64,000 nucleotides of DNA from Erinaceus europaeus. Taxonomy: Eukaryota; Chordata; Mammalia; Eulipotyphla; Erinaceidae. Of the stretch, positions 10,737 through 21,104 are shown piece by piece (position 1 is the stretch's first letter; the number at the start of each line of letters is the position of its first letter). The DNA is taken from positions 30,076,682-30,140,681 of the forward strand of contig NC_080171.1 in NCBI RefSeq assembly GCF_950295315.1, read 5' to 3'. Made by a program: the position numbers and the translations under genes. Under the pieces are notes generated by a model, which was not told the origin of the DNA, did no database searches, and worked only from the letters and a program-made list of their open reading frames with translations.

Positions 10737-11234
10737 TCAAAGAAAGAATCCAATCAGGAGAGTAGAACTAACCACGTGTCTCCATACTTGGGAACTGCCA
10801 GGGTACTCGAGAATGTTCTTCAAATTAGAGTAGTCCTTCTCCATGGGAAACATGCGAGAAGAAGTCCAGAAAGTCCCAGTGGAAATCCCCATGCATATCC
10901 CAAGGTCTACGATCATGGTCATAAAGAACCAAATTGTGGCCTGGAGCAAAATATAGTCCTTTTCTTCGGGAAACATGAGAGAGGGAATCCAGAAAGTCCA
11001 AGGTGAAATCTCCATGCATCTCCCAAGCTCTATGATCCTGGTCATAAGAAACCAAAGTTCCCGGTCAGGGAACCGAAGTGTGGCCCAGAGTAAAATGTTC
11101 CAGAGACAGAGAAACTGTCTCATAATGAAATAGTAGAGGCTTTGGCAAACCTCTTCATAAGTAGAAGAGAAGACCATAGTGCATAGGTAGGCAAAGTCTT
11201 CACTTATCTGGGAGTTGCACAGGTCCAGTCCCAC
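10737..11234 (-). CDS. shared ORF of LTR element, copy 1 (uncharacterised)
   Basis: A 165-codon frame begins right behind the primer-binding site. It is collinear with the 145-codon frame at 51765-52202 in copy 2, with an in-frame one-codon length difference. An internal duplication of about 40 residues is visible, each half ending in MFPxEKDY. The protein is Trp- and Phe-rich. Position suggests a gag remnant or replacement, but I recognise no matrix, capsid or zinc-knuckle motif. A second overlapping frame (10825-11055) is also open in both copies, so it is unclear which frame, if either, was translated. Confidence 0.4.
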   Translation of the reverse strand: MGLDLCNSQISEDFAYLCTMVFSSTYEEVCQSLYYFIMRQFLCLWNILLWATLRFPDRELWFLMTRIIELGRCMEISPWTFWIPSLMFPEEKDYILLQATIWFFMTMIVDLGICMGISTGTFWTSSRMFPMEKDYSNLKNILEYPGSSQVWRHVVSSTLLIGFFL

Positions 11235-11246
11235 ATTGTAGCGCCA
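11228..11246 (-). promoter_or_regulatory. primer-binding site, copy 1
   Basis: Two bases inside the 5' LTR, the minus strand reads TGGCGCTACAATGTGGGAC. This resembles the tRNA-Lys(1,2) type site TGGCGCCCAACGTGGGGC with several changes. Copy 2 has a different, Lys3-like version. Confidence 0.65.
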
Positions 11247-11248
11247 TA

Positions 11249-11718
11249 TGTTGTTTTCGACGGGTTATGTTGTTTTCGCTGGGCTGGCTTCACGTGTGGG
11301 TAACAGATGACCAGGGACTCATGGTTGAGCTGTAGGCAGTATCTCTTTATTCATGCAGTACACAGCACAATCTAAGCCGAGCTAAGCTAAACTCAAGGTA
11401 TTGTAAAACTCACAATGCTATCTTTATATATACTTTCCAAGTAGGGTGGAAACAGGATGTGACATAGAGAGGGTGGAGAGAAAAGTGACTGGTGACAATC
11501 AGAGTGTGACAAGGAGAGGATCAGGGTGTGATAAAGAGAGGGGGTGGAGCAAAACATATCATGAAACAGTGGGGATTGAACCAATGCCCTGGAGGGAGGG
11601 TGGTGCTTGTTAACAGCGGTTATGTAAATAGAATGAAGTGGTTATGTAAATAGAATGCAGTGTTAAGCAGGGGGGATTTATACCAAATGAAACAGAAGGG
11701 GTCTCATGCATACCAACA
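11249..11718 (-). repeat. 5' LTR of copy 1
   Basis: A 470-bp partner of 7469-7939. Its inner end carries two tandem TTGTTTTCG-type motifs. The outer end reads CCAACA and is followed by the target duplication ATTGGG. AATAAA and a TATATAAAG box are on the minus strand. Confidence 0.93.
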
Positions 11719-11724
11719 ATTGGG

Positions 11725-14700
11725 CATTATGGAATCCTTGGGGTATATCCCCAGGAGAGGAATTACTGGGTCATATGGAAGGTCTATGTCTAGCCTTGTG
11801 AGAATTCTCCAGACTGCTCTCCAGAGTGGCTTGACCAATTTACATTCCCACCAGCAGTGCAGAGGGGTTCCTCTGTCCCCACAGCCTCTCCAGCATTTGT
11901 TGTTGCTGTCCTTTTTGATGTATGCCATTCTTACAGGAGTGAGGTGGTATCTCAGTGTTGTCTTTATTTGCATTTCTCTGACAATCAGAGACCTGTAGCT
12001 GTTTTTCATATGTTTGTTAGCCTTTTGGATCTCCTCTGAAGTGAATATCTTGTTCATATCCTCTGCCCATTTTTGGATGGGGTCATTTGCTTTTTTGTTG
12101 CTAAGTTTGCTGAGCTCTTTGTATCTTTTGGTGATTAGTCTCTTGTCTGATGTCTGGCATGTGAAAATCTTCTCCCATTCTGTGAGGGGTCTCTTTGTTT
12201 GTGTGATAGTTTCTTTGGCTGTGCAGAAGCTTTTCAATTTGATGTAGTCCCATTGGTTTGTTTCTGCTTTAGTTTTTCTTGCAGTTGAGTTTGTTTCATC
12301 AGAGATGCCCTTGAGGTTTAGGTTGGAAAGTATTCCACCAATTTTTTCCTCTAAGTATTTGATAGCTTCCAGTCTAACATCAAAGTCCTTGATCCATTTG
12401 GAGTTGATGTTTGTTTCTGGTGAGATAAGGTAGTTCAGTTTCATTCTTCTGCAGGTTACAACCCAGTTTTCCCAGCACCATTTATTGAAGAGAGCCTCCT
12501 TCTTCCATTTAATACTTTGGGCACCCTTATCAAAGATTAGATGTCCATAGGTTTGGGGGTTTAGTGCTGGGCATTCAATTCTGTTCCACTGGTCTGTGTG
12601 CCTATTTTTGTTGCAGTACCAGGCTGTTTTGATGACAATGGCCTTATAATATGTTTTGAGATTGGGAATGTGATGCCTCCCTTTCTGTTTCTTTTCCTCA
12701 AGATGGTTTTGACAATTCTAGGTGTTTTCTGGTTCCAAATAAATGATTGTAGTTTTTGTTCTATTCTCTTAAGGAAACTTGGTGAAACTTTGATGGGTAT
12801 GGCATTAAATTTGTATATGGCTCTGGGTAGAATGTAAATTTGGATGACATTTATTCTTCTGATCCATGAGCATGGGCTGTCTTTCCATTTCTTGAGAGCT
12901 TATTTGGAGGTTCTAGCAGAGGAGCACAGCTACTCGTATACCCTCAACCGAAGGCTGGTCCGTCTCTATTCGGGGAAGGCCGTCCTCTTTGACCGAGCGT
13001 GCAGCTTCAGGAGGGATGCACATGAAGCGGTGAGGGAGGAAGGGGATACCCGCCTAGCCAGCCAAATCAGCTGAATCAACCCTGGCGATCAATGGGGTGA
13101 CAGATGTCTCAGCCAGATCGCCCTCACATCCAATCTTTCCATTTCTTGATATCAGTTTCTATTTCCTTGAATAGTGACTCATAGTTTTCAGTATACAGGT
13201 CTTTCACTTCTTTGGTCAGTTTTATTCCTAGGTATTTTATTGATTTTGCGGCAACAGTGAATGGGAGTTTTTTCTGCATGTCTTCTTCTTCAGTTTTAGT
13301 GTGTTCATAAAGAAATGCCACTGATTATTGTACATTGATTTTGTAGCCTGACACTTTGTTATATTGCCTAATAACATCCAGTAGTTTTCTGAAGGATTCT
13401 TTAGGTTTTTCTATGTATACTATCATATCATCTGCAAATAGTGAAAGCTTGACTTCTTCCCTTCCTATCTATATTCCTTTGATTCCTTTCTTTTGCCTGA
13501 TTGCTATGGCAAGAACTTCCAATACTATGTTGAAGACTAATGATGATAGTAGACAGCCCTGGACAATCCCCCCGATCTGAGGGGGGAATGTTTTCAGCTT
13601 CTGTCTATTGTTGGCTGTAGGTTTGCTATATATGGACTCCACTATCTTGAGGAATTTCTCATCTATTCCCATTTTTTGTAGAGTTTTGAGCATGAATGGG
13701 TGTTGGATATTGTCAAAGGCTTTCTGCATCTATTGAGATAATCATGTGGTTTTTCACTTTTCTTTTACTGATGTGGTGAATGACATTGATTGACTTACAT
13801 ATGTTGAACCAGCCTTGCATTCCTGGGATAAATCCCACTTGGTCGTGATGAACAATCTTTTTGATATTCTGCTGTATCCGGTTGGCCAGGATCTTGGTTA
13901 ATATTTTGGCATCTATGCTCATCAGAGATATTGGTCTGTAGTTTTCCTTTTTTGTTATGTCTCTATCTGCGTTTGGTATCAGGGTGATGTTGACTTCATA
14001 GAAGGTGGAAGGGAGTGTTCCTGTTTCTTCAGTCTGATGGAAAAGCTTTAGAAGTATGGGTATTAACTGTTTCCTGAAGGTTTTGTAGAATTTGTTTGTG
14101 AAGCCATCAGTTCCAGGACTTTTGTTGTTGGGGAGATTCTTAATAACGGTTTCGATTTCTTTGTCTGTGATTGGTGCATTTAGGTTTTGTAGTTATTCTT
14201 GGTTTAGTTTTGGAAGGGTATATGTTTCTAGAAATTCTTTCATTTCTTTCAGATTTTCTAGCTTGGTGGCGTACAGTTCTTCATAAAAGTTTCGCATGAT
14301 TTTCTGGATTTCTGTGTTGTGAAATCTCCTCTATCATTTACAATTCTATTAATTTGAGTCTTCTCCCTTTTTTGTTTAGTATGTCTGGCTAGGGGTTTGT
14401 CAATCTTGTTTAATTTTTCAATGAACCAATATTTGGATTCATTGATCTTTTGTATGGTTCTGTTATTTTTTATATTGTTTATTTCTGCTCTAATTTTAGT
14501 GATTTCTGTCCTTCTGGTTGCTTTAGGGTTCCTTTGTTCCTCTTCCTCTATGTCCTTAAGGTGTTCAGTAAGTTCGTTTATTTGAGCTTTTTCTTGTTGT
14601 TGAATATGTGATTGTGTAGCTATGAGTTTCCCTCTCAATACTGCTTTAGCTGTGTCCCAAATATTTTGATAGCTTGTGTCTTCATTTTCATTTGTAACGA

Positions 14701-15516
14701 GGAACATTTGATTTTCTTTCTTGAGTGTCTCTCTGACCCAGTGGTTCTTAAGGAGTATGTTGTGTAGTTTCCAAATTCTGTGTCTTTTAATAATTTTCTG
14801 TTTGTTGTTAAATGTTAGCTTTACTCCACTGTGGTCTGAGAAGATACTTGGGATGATTTCAATGTTCTTGAATTTGTTGATGCTGTCTTTGTGGCATAAC
14901 ATGTGGTCTATCCTTGAGTATGTGTTGTGTGGATTTGAAAAGACTGTGTATTCCAGTTTCTTGGGCTGAAGAACTCTGAAAATGTCTAGGAGGTCTAGTC
15001 TGTCCATCTCTTCATTTAATTCTCTTGTGTCTTTGTTGATTCTCTGCTTTGTTGATCTGAATAAGTGTGAGAGTGGGGTGTTAAAGTCTCCTACTGTTAT
15101 TGTATTACTATTGATGTATTTTTGAAGTTCTTTGAGTAGGTGCTTGATGTATTTAGATGGACCCTCATTGGGTGCATAGATATTAATAATTGTTAAGTCT
15201 TCATGGCTTATTGATCCTGTAATCATTATGTAATGATCTTGCCTATCTTTTATTACTTTATTTAATTTAAAATCTGTGTGTCAAAGATGAGAATGGCTGT
15301 TCCTACCTTTTTTGGTGGTCCATTAGCATGTATGATAGTTTTCCATCCTTTCACTTTAAGTCTATGTTTATCCTGTTGGGTCAAGTGGGATTCTTGCAAG
15401 CAGCATATGGTTGGGTTATGTTTTCTGATCCATCCTCCCACTCTGTGCCTTTTGATGGGTGAGTTTAAGCCATTAACATTTACTGATATTATGGATTTAA
15501 TGTATTGTAGTGCCAT
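11725..15516 (-). pseudogene. L1 ORF2 (endonuclease and reverse transcriptase), broken
   Basis: Read leftwards on the minus strand. The frame at 15516-15262 has the ORF2 start region (NVNGLNSPIKRHR, CLQESHL). 15226-14258 continues the endonuclease (NIYAPNEGPSKYIK, SDHSGVKLTFN) into the linker. 13922-13469 holds reverse transcriptase blocks ([24 protein letters not shown]), and FADD is at 13438-13427. The C-terminal part is at 12444-11725. Several frameshifts and stops break it, and a 7SK retropseudogene interrupts it at 12896-13131. The last codons are displaced to 7214-7468. Confidence 0.92.
12896..13131 (-). pseudogene. RN7SK pseudogene: 7SK snRNA tailless retropseudogene
   Basis: The minus strand from 13131 reads GGATGTGAGGGCGATCTGGC and follows 7SK RNA to AAGCTCTC, about 236 of roughly 330 nt, with around 20 substitutions. 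The RNA 5' end is intact and the 3' third is absent. A 16-bp duplication TCTTTCCATTTCTTGA (12880-12895 and 13134-13149) flanks the insert inside L1 ORF2. There is no poly(A) or terminal U-run. The 3' breakpoint overlaps the target by TCAAG, suggesting priming by microhomology within the RNA. It lacks the 3' hairpin, so it is not functional. Confidence 0.93.
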
Positions 15517-15635
15517 TATTCAACAATTTTTTTATTTGCTCTGATATATTGCAAGTATTATAGTGATGTCCTTGTTAATATGAGGTCTTTTAGAACCTCT
15601 TTAAGGGCAGGCTTAGTGATGGTTGCCTCCTTTAA

Positions 15636-16440
15636 CTATTGTCTGTCTAAGAAAGTTTTGATCCCTCCATCTAGTTTGAATGAAAGTCTAGCAGGATATA
15701 TTATCCTTTGTTGAAACCCTTTTTCATTCAGAGCTTGATAGATATCTTGCAATTCTCTTCTGGCATTTAGAGTTTGAGTGGACAAGTCTGCTGATAGTAT
15801 TATAGGTTTTTCCATGTATGTGACTTTTTGTTTCTCTCTTGCAGCCTTTAGGATCCTTTCTTTATCCTTACTTCTTTTCATTGAAACTATGATGTGTCTT
15901 GGTGTCTTCAGGTCTGGACTGATTCTGTGTGGGACTCTCTGGGCCTCTTGAATCTTAATGTCCTTTCTGTTGTTCAGGTCTGGGAAGTTTTCTTCTATAA
16001 TTTCCTCTAGAATGTTTACTTCCCATCTTCTCTTTCTTCCTCTGGCAGGCCAATTATATGAATGTTACTCCTTTTGAGATCATCCCATATGTCTCTGTTG
16101 TTTACAGTGTCTCTCAATCTCTTTTTGAGCTCTTTTACCTCTTTCTTAGTTTTCTCTAGCTCATCCTCTGTCTGGATAATTCTGCTTTATGCTTTCCCTT
16201 CCCTCAGCTTCTTTCTTCATTTCAGCTTTCAGTTCTCTAATTGCCTCTAGGTAGTTAGTATTTTCCTTGAGGGTCTCATTTGTTGTTTCCCTAATACTGC
16301 TAACCCTTTCCGCCTAAGTTGTTTTCATTTCTGTGATTAATAAGTTTATTATTGCTTGCATGCTTTTCTTATCTATGGTTACTTCTGGCTGATTTGTAGT
16401 TTCTTCTGGGCTCTTGTCTTCATTTATTGTAGTAGCAGTT
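15636..16440 (-). pseudogene. L1 ORF1 remnant
   Basis: The minus-strand frame at 15881-15636 encodes the conserved ORF1p C-terminal domain (ILKAAREKQKVTYMEKPI, ARRELQDIYQALNEKGFQ, YPARLSF). Sequence further right (to about 16440) has L1 ORF1 RNA-binding and Glu/Lys-rich coiled-coil character on the minus strand but is frame-broken. It would have encoded the RNA chaperone that coats L1 RNA. Confidence 0.82.
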
Positions 16441-16449
16441 TTATTTGAT

Positions 16450-17668
16450 CTGATCTAACCATTTATTTAAATGTGTTTTTTATTTTTATGTTCTGTTGTT
16501 CCTCAGTTATTATGTATTGAGTACATGTCATACCTTTATGACAAATGCAATCACCACCCCCAGAAATCACAATAGTAACTGAAGCAAGGATTGAAGCAGT
16601 TTAACCAATACCAGTTAGCCCAACAATGTCTCCAGTCCAAGAAAAAATAGCAACCAAACCCAAATGAAAAAGATTGAGAAAGGAAAAGAGGGATAGCAGG
16701 AGTAGACAATTATGCAAATCTACTGTCCACTGTAAATTCTAGGGGTAGCAAGAGGAGAAAGGGAAGTAGAGCAGAGACACACACAAAGAGAGTTTACTCT
16801 GAGAAAGATTTCTTCCCCCAAATAATTCCCAAATGAGTATCATTGAATTCAGAAATCAGAGGAAGGAGGAAGGAAGAAAGGAAGACAGGGGGGAAAAAAG
16901 AGAGAAAAGAAAAAATCAGTAAAAAAAGAGCAGTGAAAGGAGAGTTTATTTATTTATTTAGCTAGGAGGAGGGAGAATGGGGAAAGTGGATAGAGGAGGC
17001 ATGAAGAGTGATTCAAGTTCCTCTCACAATGGATAAGACATCCAGTTGCCTAGCAATGGAAAATATCCTAAGAGTTTGGTCAACCTGTGGGAGGGTGGGC
17101 TAAGCGTATATATAATAGTAATAATAAAATAGAACAGAGTAAAAAGCCCCAACAGTGGGTCTGCAGCTTGGATGGCTCCCAGTTAGCTCAGGCACAGTGA
17201 GCCTAGACAACCGATTGAAAAACAAAACAAAACAAAAAAAAACTTCCAGGCAGTCTTTCCCAGGCAGAGTGAGGCTTTGCTTGGTCAAATATTTTTCACT
17301 CCAATTGGGCCTAAATCACTTACTTAGAGAAAAAAAAAGCCAAGGGATTAAGAAAGGAACAGGATTGGAATGGCACCCCTGGTGAGCCAGGAATCTTGGT
17401 AAAGAAAAAAGGTCAGCAGGGAGTCTGCTAGCAGCAGCTCCCTACCCCCTGAGGTCTCCTTATGGGGGGGAGAGAAATAATAAAAAATTTTCCTTTCTTT
17501 TTGCTCTATTTTCTAACCCAAATTGAGCTATAGTCACCTCCTTGGTATCATGCTTAGAATGCCTTGTTCGCCATCCTGCTGAAGGATCCTAACCTTTCCA
17601 TAAGTTGTTGTCAGAGCTTATGCCAGCAGCTGCTTCCAAGTAGTCATGTCATCTTGGCTCTGCCCCCA
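16450..17668 (-). mobile_element. L1 5' UTR
   Basis: About 1.2 kb upstream of the ORF1 remnant without an open frame. Its far end matches the start of L1 elements, with CAGAGCCAAGATGAC close to the terminus. It includes a purine-rich patch (16855-16925). This would be the internal promoter region; the exact promoter boundaries cannot be read. Confidence 0.65.
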
Positions 17669-17675
17669 CAAGCTA

Positions 17676-17735
17676 CTGTATTCTACTGTTGATTATAAAC
17701 CATTAATTCCCCCCCCCAATAAAGAAAAAAAAGAA
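17676..17735 (+). mobile_element. short L1-type 3' end fragment
   Basis: AACCATTAATTCCCC...CCAATAAAG followed by A-rich sequence matches the 3' terminus of the sense L1 at 58190-58231. Only about 55 bp is present. It abuts the 5' end of the antisense L1. Confidence 0.55.
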
Positions 17736-17824
17736 GAAAGAAAATATCATGTCAGGGTTACATACCTGGACGCGATCATTTAATAGAATACAATGAGCTC
17801 CTAGAAATTCCTGTGTAGGCCAGG

Positions 17825-18045
17825 GAGGTGGGACAGTGGTAGAGTATAGGGCTTCCAAGCATGTGAGTTTGACCCCTGGCATGAATATGCAGAACGATGC
17901 TTTGGCTAGTGACTGTAGAGGGTGCTTAGCAGATAAAACTGGAACTTGCAAATGTGAAGCCCTAGGTTCTATTGTTGGTACCACATATGCAGGAATAGAT
18001 CTGTGTTTTGGCAACTTTTTCTTATTAAACAAATCTTTTCTTTAA
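17825..18045 (+). mobile_element. old tRNA-derived SINE
   Basis: GGAGGTGGGACAGTGGTAGAG resembles the tRNA-like head of old SINEs here. CCTGGCATGAATATGCAGAA follows. Diverged; the boundaries are approximate. Confidence 0.5.
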
Positions 18046-18247
18046 AATTCATACACAAAAGACAAACAATTCCTTGAAAAATTGCATTGGATCAAACAGA
18101 CAATTCACAGCACTAAAAATGACCACACATGTCTGAGAAAAATCTGTCCAGTTTTATTCATAAGGAAGGAGAGATTATATAGTCAATAAAATAGTGTCTT
18201 TGGCCCACCAGATAGGCAGTCTTTTTGGAGAGTTAAGAATGAGAATG

Positions 18248-18436
18248 AGGGGGCTGAGGAGACAGCATAATGGTTATGTAAAAAGCCTTTCAGGCCTGAG
18301 ATTCTCAGATCCTGTGGTCAATTCCCAGCACCACAATAAACCAGAGCTGAGCAGTGCTCTGTTTTGGTCAGTCTCTCTCTCTCTCTCCCTCTCTGTATTT
18401 TTCCATATGTCTATCCCTCTCATTAAAATAAGATTA
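18248..18436 (+). mobile_element. SINE, 'CATAATGGTTATG' family
   Basis: GGGGCTGAGGAGACAGCATA, ATGGTTATG, CAATTCCCAGCACCAC and CCAGAGCTGAGCAGTGCTCT in order, then a CT-rich stretch. This second SINE family recurs at least ten times in the window. Confidence 0.85.
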
Positions 18437-19090
18437 TTAACACAAGAATGAGTGTGAAAAAGGAATACCTTTCTATCACTGCTAATGGGACTGTAAATTG
18501 TCCTAGACTGGAGGGCTGCTTGCTTAGCAATGTCAAAAATGTATGTCAAAAATGGACACAACAAGAATTGTGTCCCAAGAAGAATGTGCCAAGAATTCTT
18601 CTCTTTAGGGATTTATACAACACAAAATTGGCACACATATGGACAGAAACAGGCACACGCGTGTCATTGATATTTAGATTTTATAACATGTAAAGGTGAT
18701 AATCGAGCCACCGGTAAGTAGGAAAGTGATTACACGGTGACATATTCACACAACAGCCTAGTATACAGCAGTTTATTGAACAAGGTGGTGCTATCTGTGC
18801 CCACATGAAAAAGTTCTTCGAAACATATGGCTAAAAGGCTGAAAGCAAGATGCAGAACAATATGAAAGGAGTATGAGTGCACATATGCGGTGCGCAAACT
18901 ACTTCAGACAATATGCTTTTGTGGATGTGTATGTAAGAAAGCAAATACAGAGAGAGAGGCATTGTTTTTATCTTTCTTCCTCATCAGGAGAGGGGACTGG
19001 ATGGCAATGGGGATAATGAGAGTGAAGACAGACTTAGATAATTAAAAAAAAATTTTCATCTTCTATAGTTCTAAACTGAACTCTTTCATG
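18437..19090 (+). mobile_element. ancient L1 ORF2 3' fragment
   Basis: Sense-strand text such as CACTGCTAATGGGACTGTAAA, GGGATTTATACAACAC and GCAAGATGCAGAACAATATG follows the decayed end of ORF2 in old mammalian L1s. There is no open frame. Confidence 0.6.
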
Positions 19091-19118
19091 TTTGAGTCCA
19101 TGTATTACACAATCATAA

Positions 19119-19217
19119 TTGGGGGGGAGGGGGCTGGGAAATAGTATAATTATCTTCCTTCCCTTCCCTGTCCTTCCCCTCCCTCCCTCCCTCCCTCCTT
19201 CCTTCCTTCCTTTGTTC

Positions 19218-19256
<39 letters not shown>

Positions 19257-19321
19257 ACTTCCTTCCTTTCCCTATACCTTCTTTTCTTTCTTCTTTCCTT
19301 CCTTCTTTCCTTCCTTCCTTC

Positions 19322-19376
<55 letters not shown>

Positions 19377-19385
19377 TTCTTATTT
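19119..19385 (+). repeat. SINE head with long pyrimidine microsatellite
   Basis: GGGGGCTGGGAAATAGTATAAT is the head of the CATAATGGTTATG SINE. From about 19147 it runs into CCTT and TTTC arrays to 19384. A 107-codon poly-Ser/Leu/Phe frame here is an artefact of the repeat. Confidence 0.85.
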
Positions 19386-19699
19386 TCAAAACATTTTTCT
19401 TCCAGTTCTGCCCAAGGCAGTTCCCACCTCCATTTTATGTGACCCCTTCACAGGCTGAGTTTCCTCCTGTTTCCCTTGGGTCAGCTCTGCATTGTGCCTC
19501 CTCCTGAATGCTCCAGGACAACTCATGAATAGTTTCCCACAGTCTACTCACCCTTTATTCTAAGTATGCCAGGACACCCATGCCTTCAAGAGGCAGAGTA
19601 GTTGAATATTTCACAAAATGTGTGGACAGCCTTCTTTTCTCCCTGCTGCCTTGCTTTTGTCCCTCCATGTGAGCAAGAAGTTTCCTTGTAGAAGACTTC
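19386..19699. other. unassigned stretch
   Basis: No repeat boundary, RNA or gene recognised. Unique-looking sequence of moderate GC content. Confidence 0.4.
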
Positions 19700-19860
19700 T
19701 CAATTTGTTTTATTGGGAGGTTAATGATCTACAGTGCAGTCATTGGCATATAGGTACAGTTTATCACTTCCCCACTATAGGTATTTGCACACAACACTCT
19801 GACCACCATTAGCCCAACTTAGGTCCTCTTCCACCATCATGTATCAAGACCCAAAAGGAC
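19700..19860 (-). mobile_element. short-type L1 3' end, antisense
   Basis: TTTTATTGGGAGGTTAATGAT and GGTCCTCTTCCACCATCAT are the reverse of the L1 3' end seen at 58080-58231. About 160 bp, 5'-truncated. Confidence 0.55.
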
Positions 19861-19872
19861 TTCTCAATGTTA

Positions 19873-20105
19873 CAGGGTTATCTCTAGGGCTCAGTGCCTC
19901 CACAGCAAATCCATGGCTCTTGGTGGCCATTTATTTTTTGTTATTATTTTATTCGATAGAACAAAGAGAGAAGTTGAGAGGGGAGTTGGAGATAGAGAGA
20001 AAGAGAGACAGAGAGACAGCTCTAGCCCTCCACTGTTTGTGGAGTTTGAGCCCTATAGGTAGGGGCTCAAACCCAAATCCTTGCAATTCCCCTATAGGTG
20101 TTAAA
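19873..20105 (-). mobile_element. tRNA-derived SINE, antisense, old
   Basis: GGGTTATCTCTAGGGCTCAGTGCC, GGTGGCCAT and GAGAGACAGAGAGACAGC are the reverse of the long SINE form. Diverged. Confidence 0.75.
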
Positions 20106-20430
20106 ATACAGGATGGTATTCAAGAAGCCTAAGGTGAGACCCAAGTCTGCATTTCTGCCAAAGCCCCAGGCAATGCTGATTCTCTGCTCCTAGAGAAGTT
20201 CAAGCCTTAGTATGTGTTCTATGGAACATCAGTGGTGACTAGTCCCAGCAAAGGCATTGAAGAGTTGATTGGAGTATTACCTGCCAAACAGAAGCCATTC
20301 ACACACGTCGAATGAGAATCACAGACAAGGTTGAGTGTTTGGATACATGTCTCATTTAGATTCATCTGAAGTGTAAATGAAGAATTTTGGAGAAAGACCG
20401 CAATGATAAACTGTGAATTCCAGAATCACA
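20106..20430. other. unassigned stretch
   Basis: No gene or clear repeat. It leads into an old L1 fragment on the right. Confidence 0.35.
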
Positions 20431-20760
20431 TGAGAACTCTGAAGAAAGATGACCTGGCAAAATACCTAGTGACTCAGCTGCATGACTTCCAAGAATTTGC
20501 CTTAAGGAAATTCTTGCCCGTGTGTGAAATACTGTACACAGAATTGTTCATTGCAGCATGGTGTGGAATAGCAGCACAAGCAAACAGCTTGAGGATTCCT
20601 CAGTGTGCAGTAGAAGAAATGGTGGCTCATGTATATACTGGGGCACAGTCTGTTTGTGAAGGTGAAGTAAGGAAGCCATTTTCTATCAATAACAAGTCCT
20701 CCTATATATGTCCTATTTTTACACATATATCACATATATGTAATATATGTGATAAATGTA
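20431..20760 (+). mobile_element. ancient L1 ORF2 3' fragment
   Basis: CTTCCAAGAATTTGCCTTAAGG and ATTGTTCATTGCAGCATGG match the decayed end of ORF2 in old L1s (usual text: aatttatcctaaggaaat, ttcattgcagcattg). The overlapping 140-codon frame is a chance frame in this relic. Confidence 0.55.
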
Positions 20761-20784
20761 TTCTTTTTACAAGAGCTCAAAGTT

Positions 20785-20880
20785 CTACCCAGATGTGGAT
20801 ATGGCAATGCCAGTATCAAACCTAGGGTCTCAAGCATGCAAGCCCTGTACTCTAATGCTGAGCTATTTCTGGTCTTCCAG
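20785..20880 (-). mobile_element. old SINE fragment, antisense
   Basis: CAAACCTAGGGTCTCAAGCATGC and CTCTAATGCTGAGCTA resemble the reverse of an old tRNA-derived SINE head. Confidence 0.45.
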
Positions 20881-20949
20881 GATACATTCCTACTCATGTT
20901 AGAACGTGGTATGGGAAATGGCAGGTGGTGTTGAACTCTGTTGTGTGCA

Positions 20950-21100
20950 CAATTACCATGAACAGTGATCTGGGGTGGGGCCCCTACCCGCACTGGCAGG
21001 GAAGATGCTTGACGAGCAGTGAAGCAGATCTGTGTCTCTCTCTCCCCCTTTCTATCTCCTCCTTCCCTCTCAATTTCTCTGTCCTGTCAAATAGAAAAGA
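20950..21100 (+). mobile_element. tRNA-derived SINE fragment
   Basis: GGCAGGGAAGATGCTTGACG, AGCAGTGAAGCAGATCTG and a CTCTCTCCCCCTTTC tract mark the right half of a SINE. The tRNA-like head is missing or very diverged. Confidence 0.65.
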
Positions 21101-21104
21101 AGAG

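Larger units (their letters stand above)
7463..11724 (-). mobile_element. complete non-autonomous LTR retrotransposon, copy 1
   Basis: A 4250-bp insert in L1 ORF2, flanked by the 6-bp target duplication ATTGGG (7463-7468 and 11719-11724). Two LTRs of about 470 bp start TGTTG and end CAACA. On the minus strand the order is 5' LTR 11718-11249, primer-binding site, internal region, polypurine tract, 3' LTR 7939-7469. A younger L1 occupies 8650-10145, leaving about 1.8 kb of true internal sequence. No gag, protease, polymerase or env was recognised. The 6-bp duplication and lysine-type primer site suggest a class II (betaretrovirus-like) relative; that is inference. The paralogue at 51278-53838 has the same plan. 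Confidence 0.92.
4322..17668 (-). mobile_element. near-full-length L1, antisense, heavily interrupted
   Basis: Read on the minus strand from 17668: a 5' UTR that starts like other mammalian L1s (GGGGGCAGAGCCAAGATGAC), an ORF1 remnant, ORF2 with endonuclease and reverse transcriptase, and a long 3' UTR ending in A-rich sequence at about 4322. Insertions split it: a SINE (4790-5104), an LTR element (7469-11718) and a 7SK retropseudogene (12896-13131). Without these it would be roughly 8.5 kb. Both ORFs carry stops and frameshifts, so it is dead. I could not find a matching target duplication around the two ends. Confidence 0.85.

Noticed and set aside
10737..11234. Shared ORF of the LTR elements as envelope or gag
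   Set aside because: No matrix, capsid, zinc-knuckle, fusion peptide or transmembrane organisation was recognised; kept only as uncharacterised.
19119..19442. 107-codon Ser/Leu/Phe-rich frame
   Set aside because: It is a translation of CCTT/TTTC microsatellites; there is no stop because the repeats contain none.
20403..20825. 140-codon frame as a possible exon
   Set aside because: Much of it lies in an old L1 ORF2 relic out of the ORF2 frame; no conserved protein pattern or clear splice context was seen.
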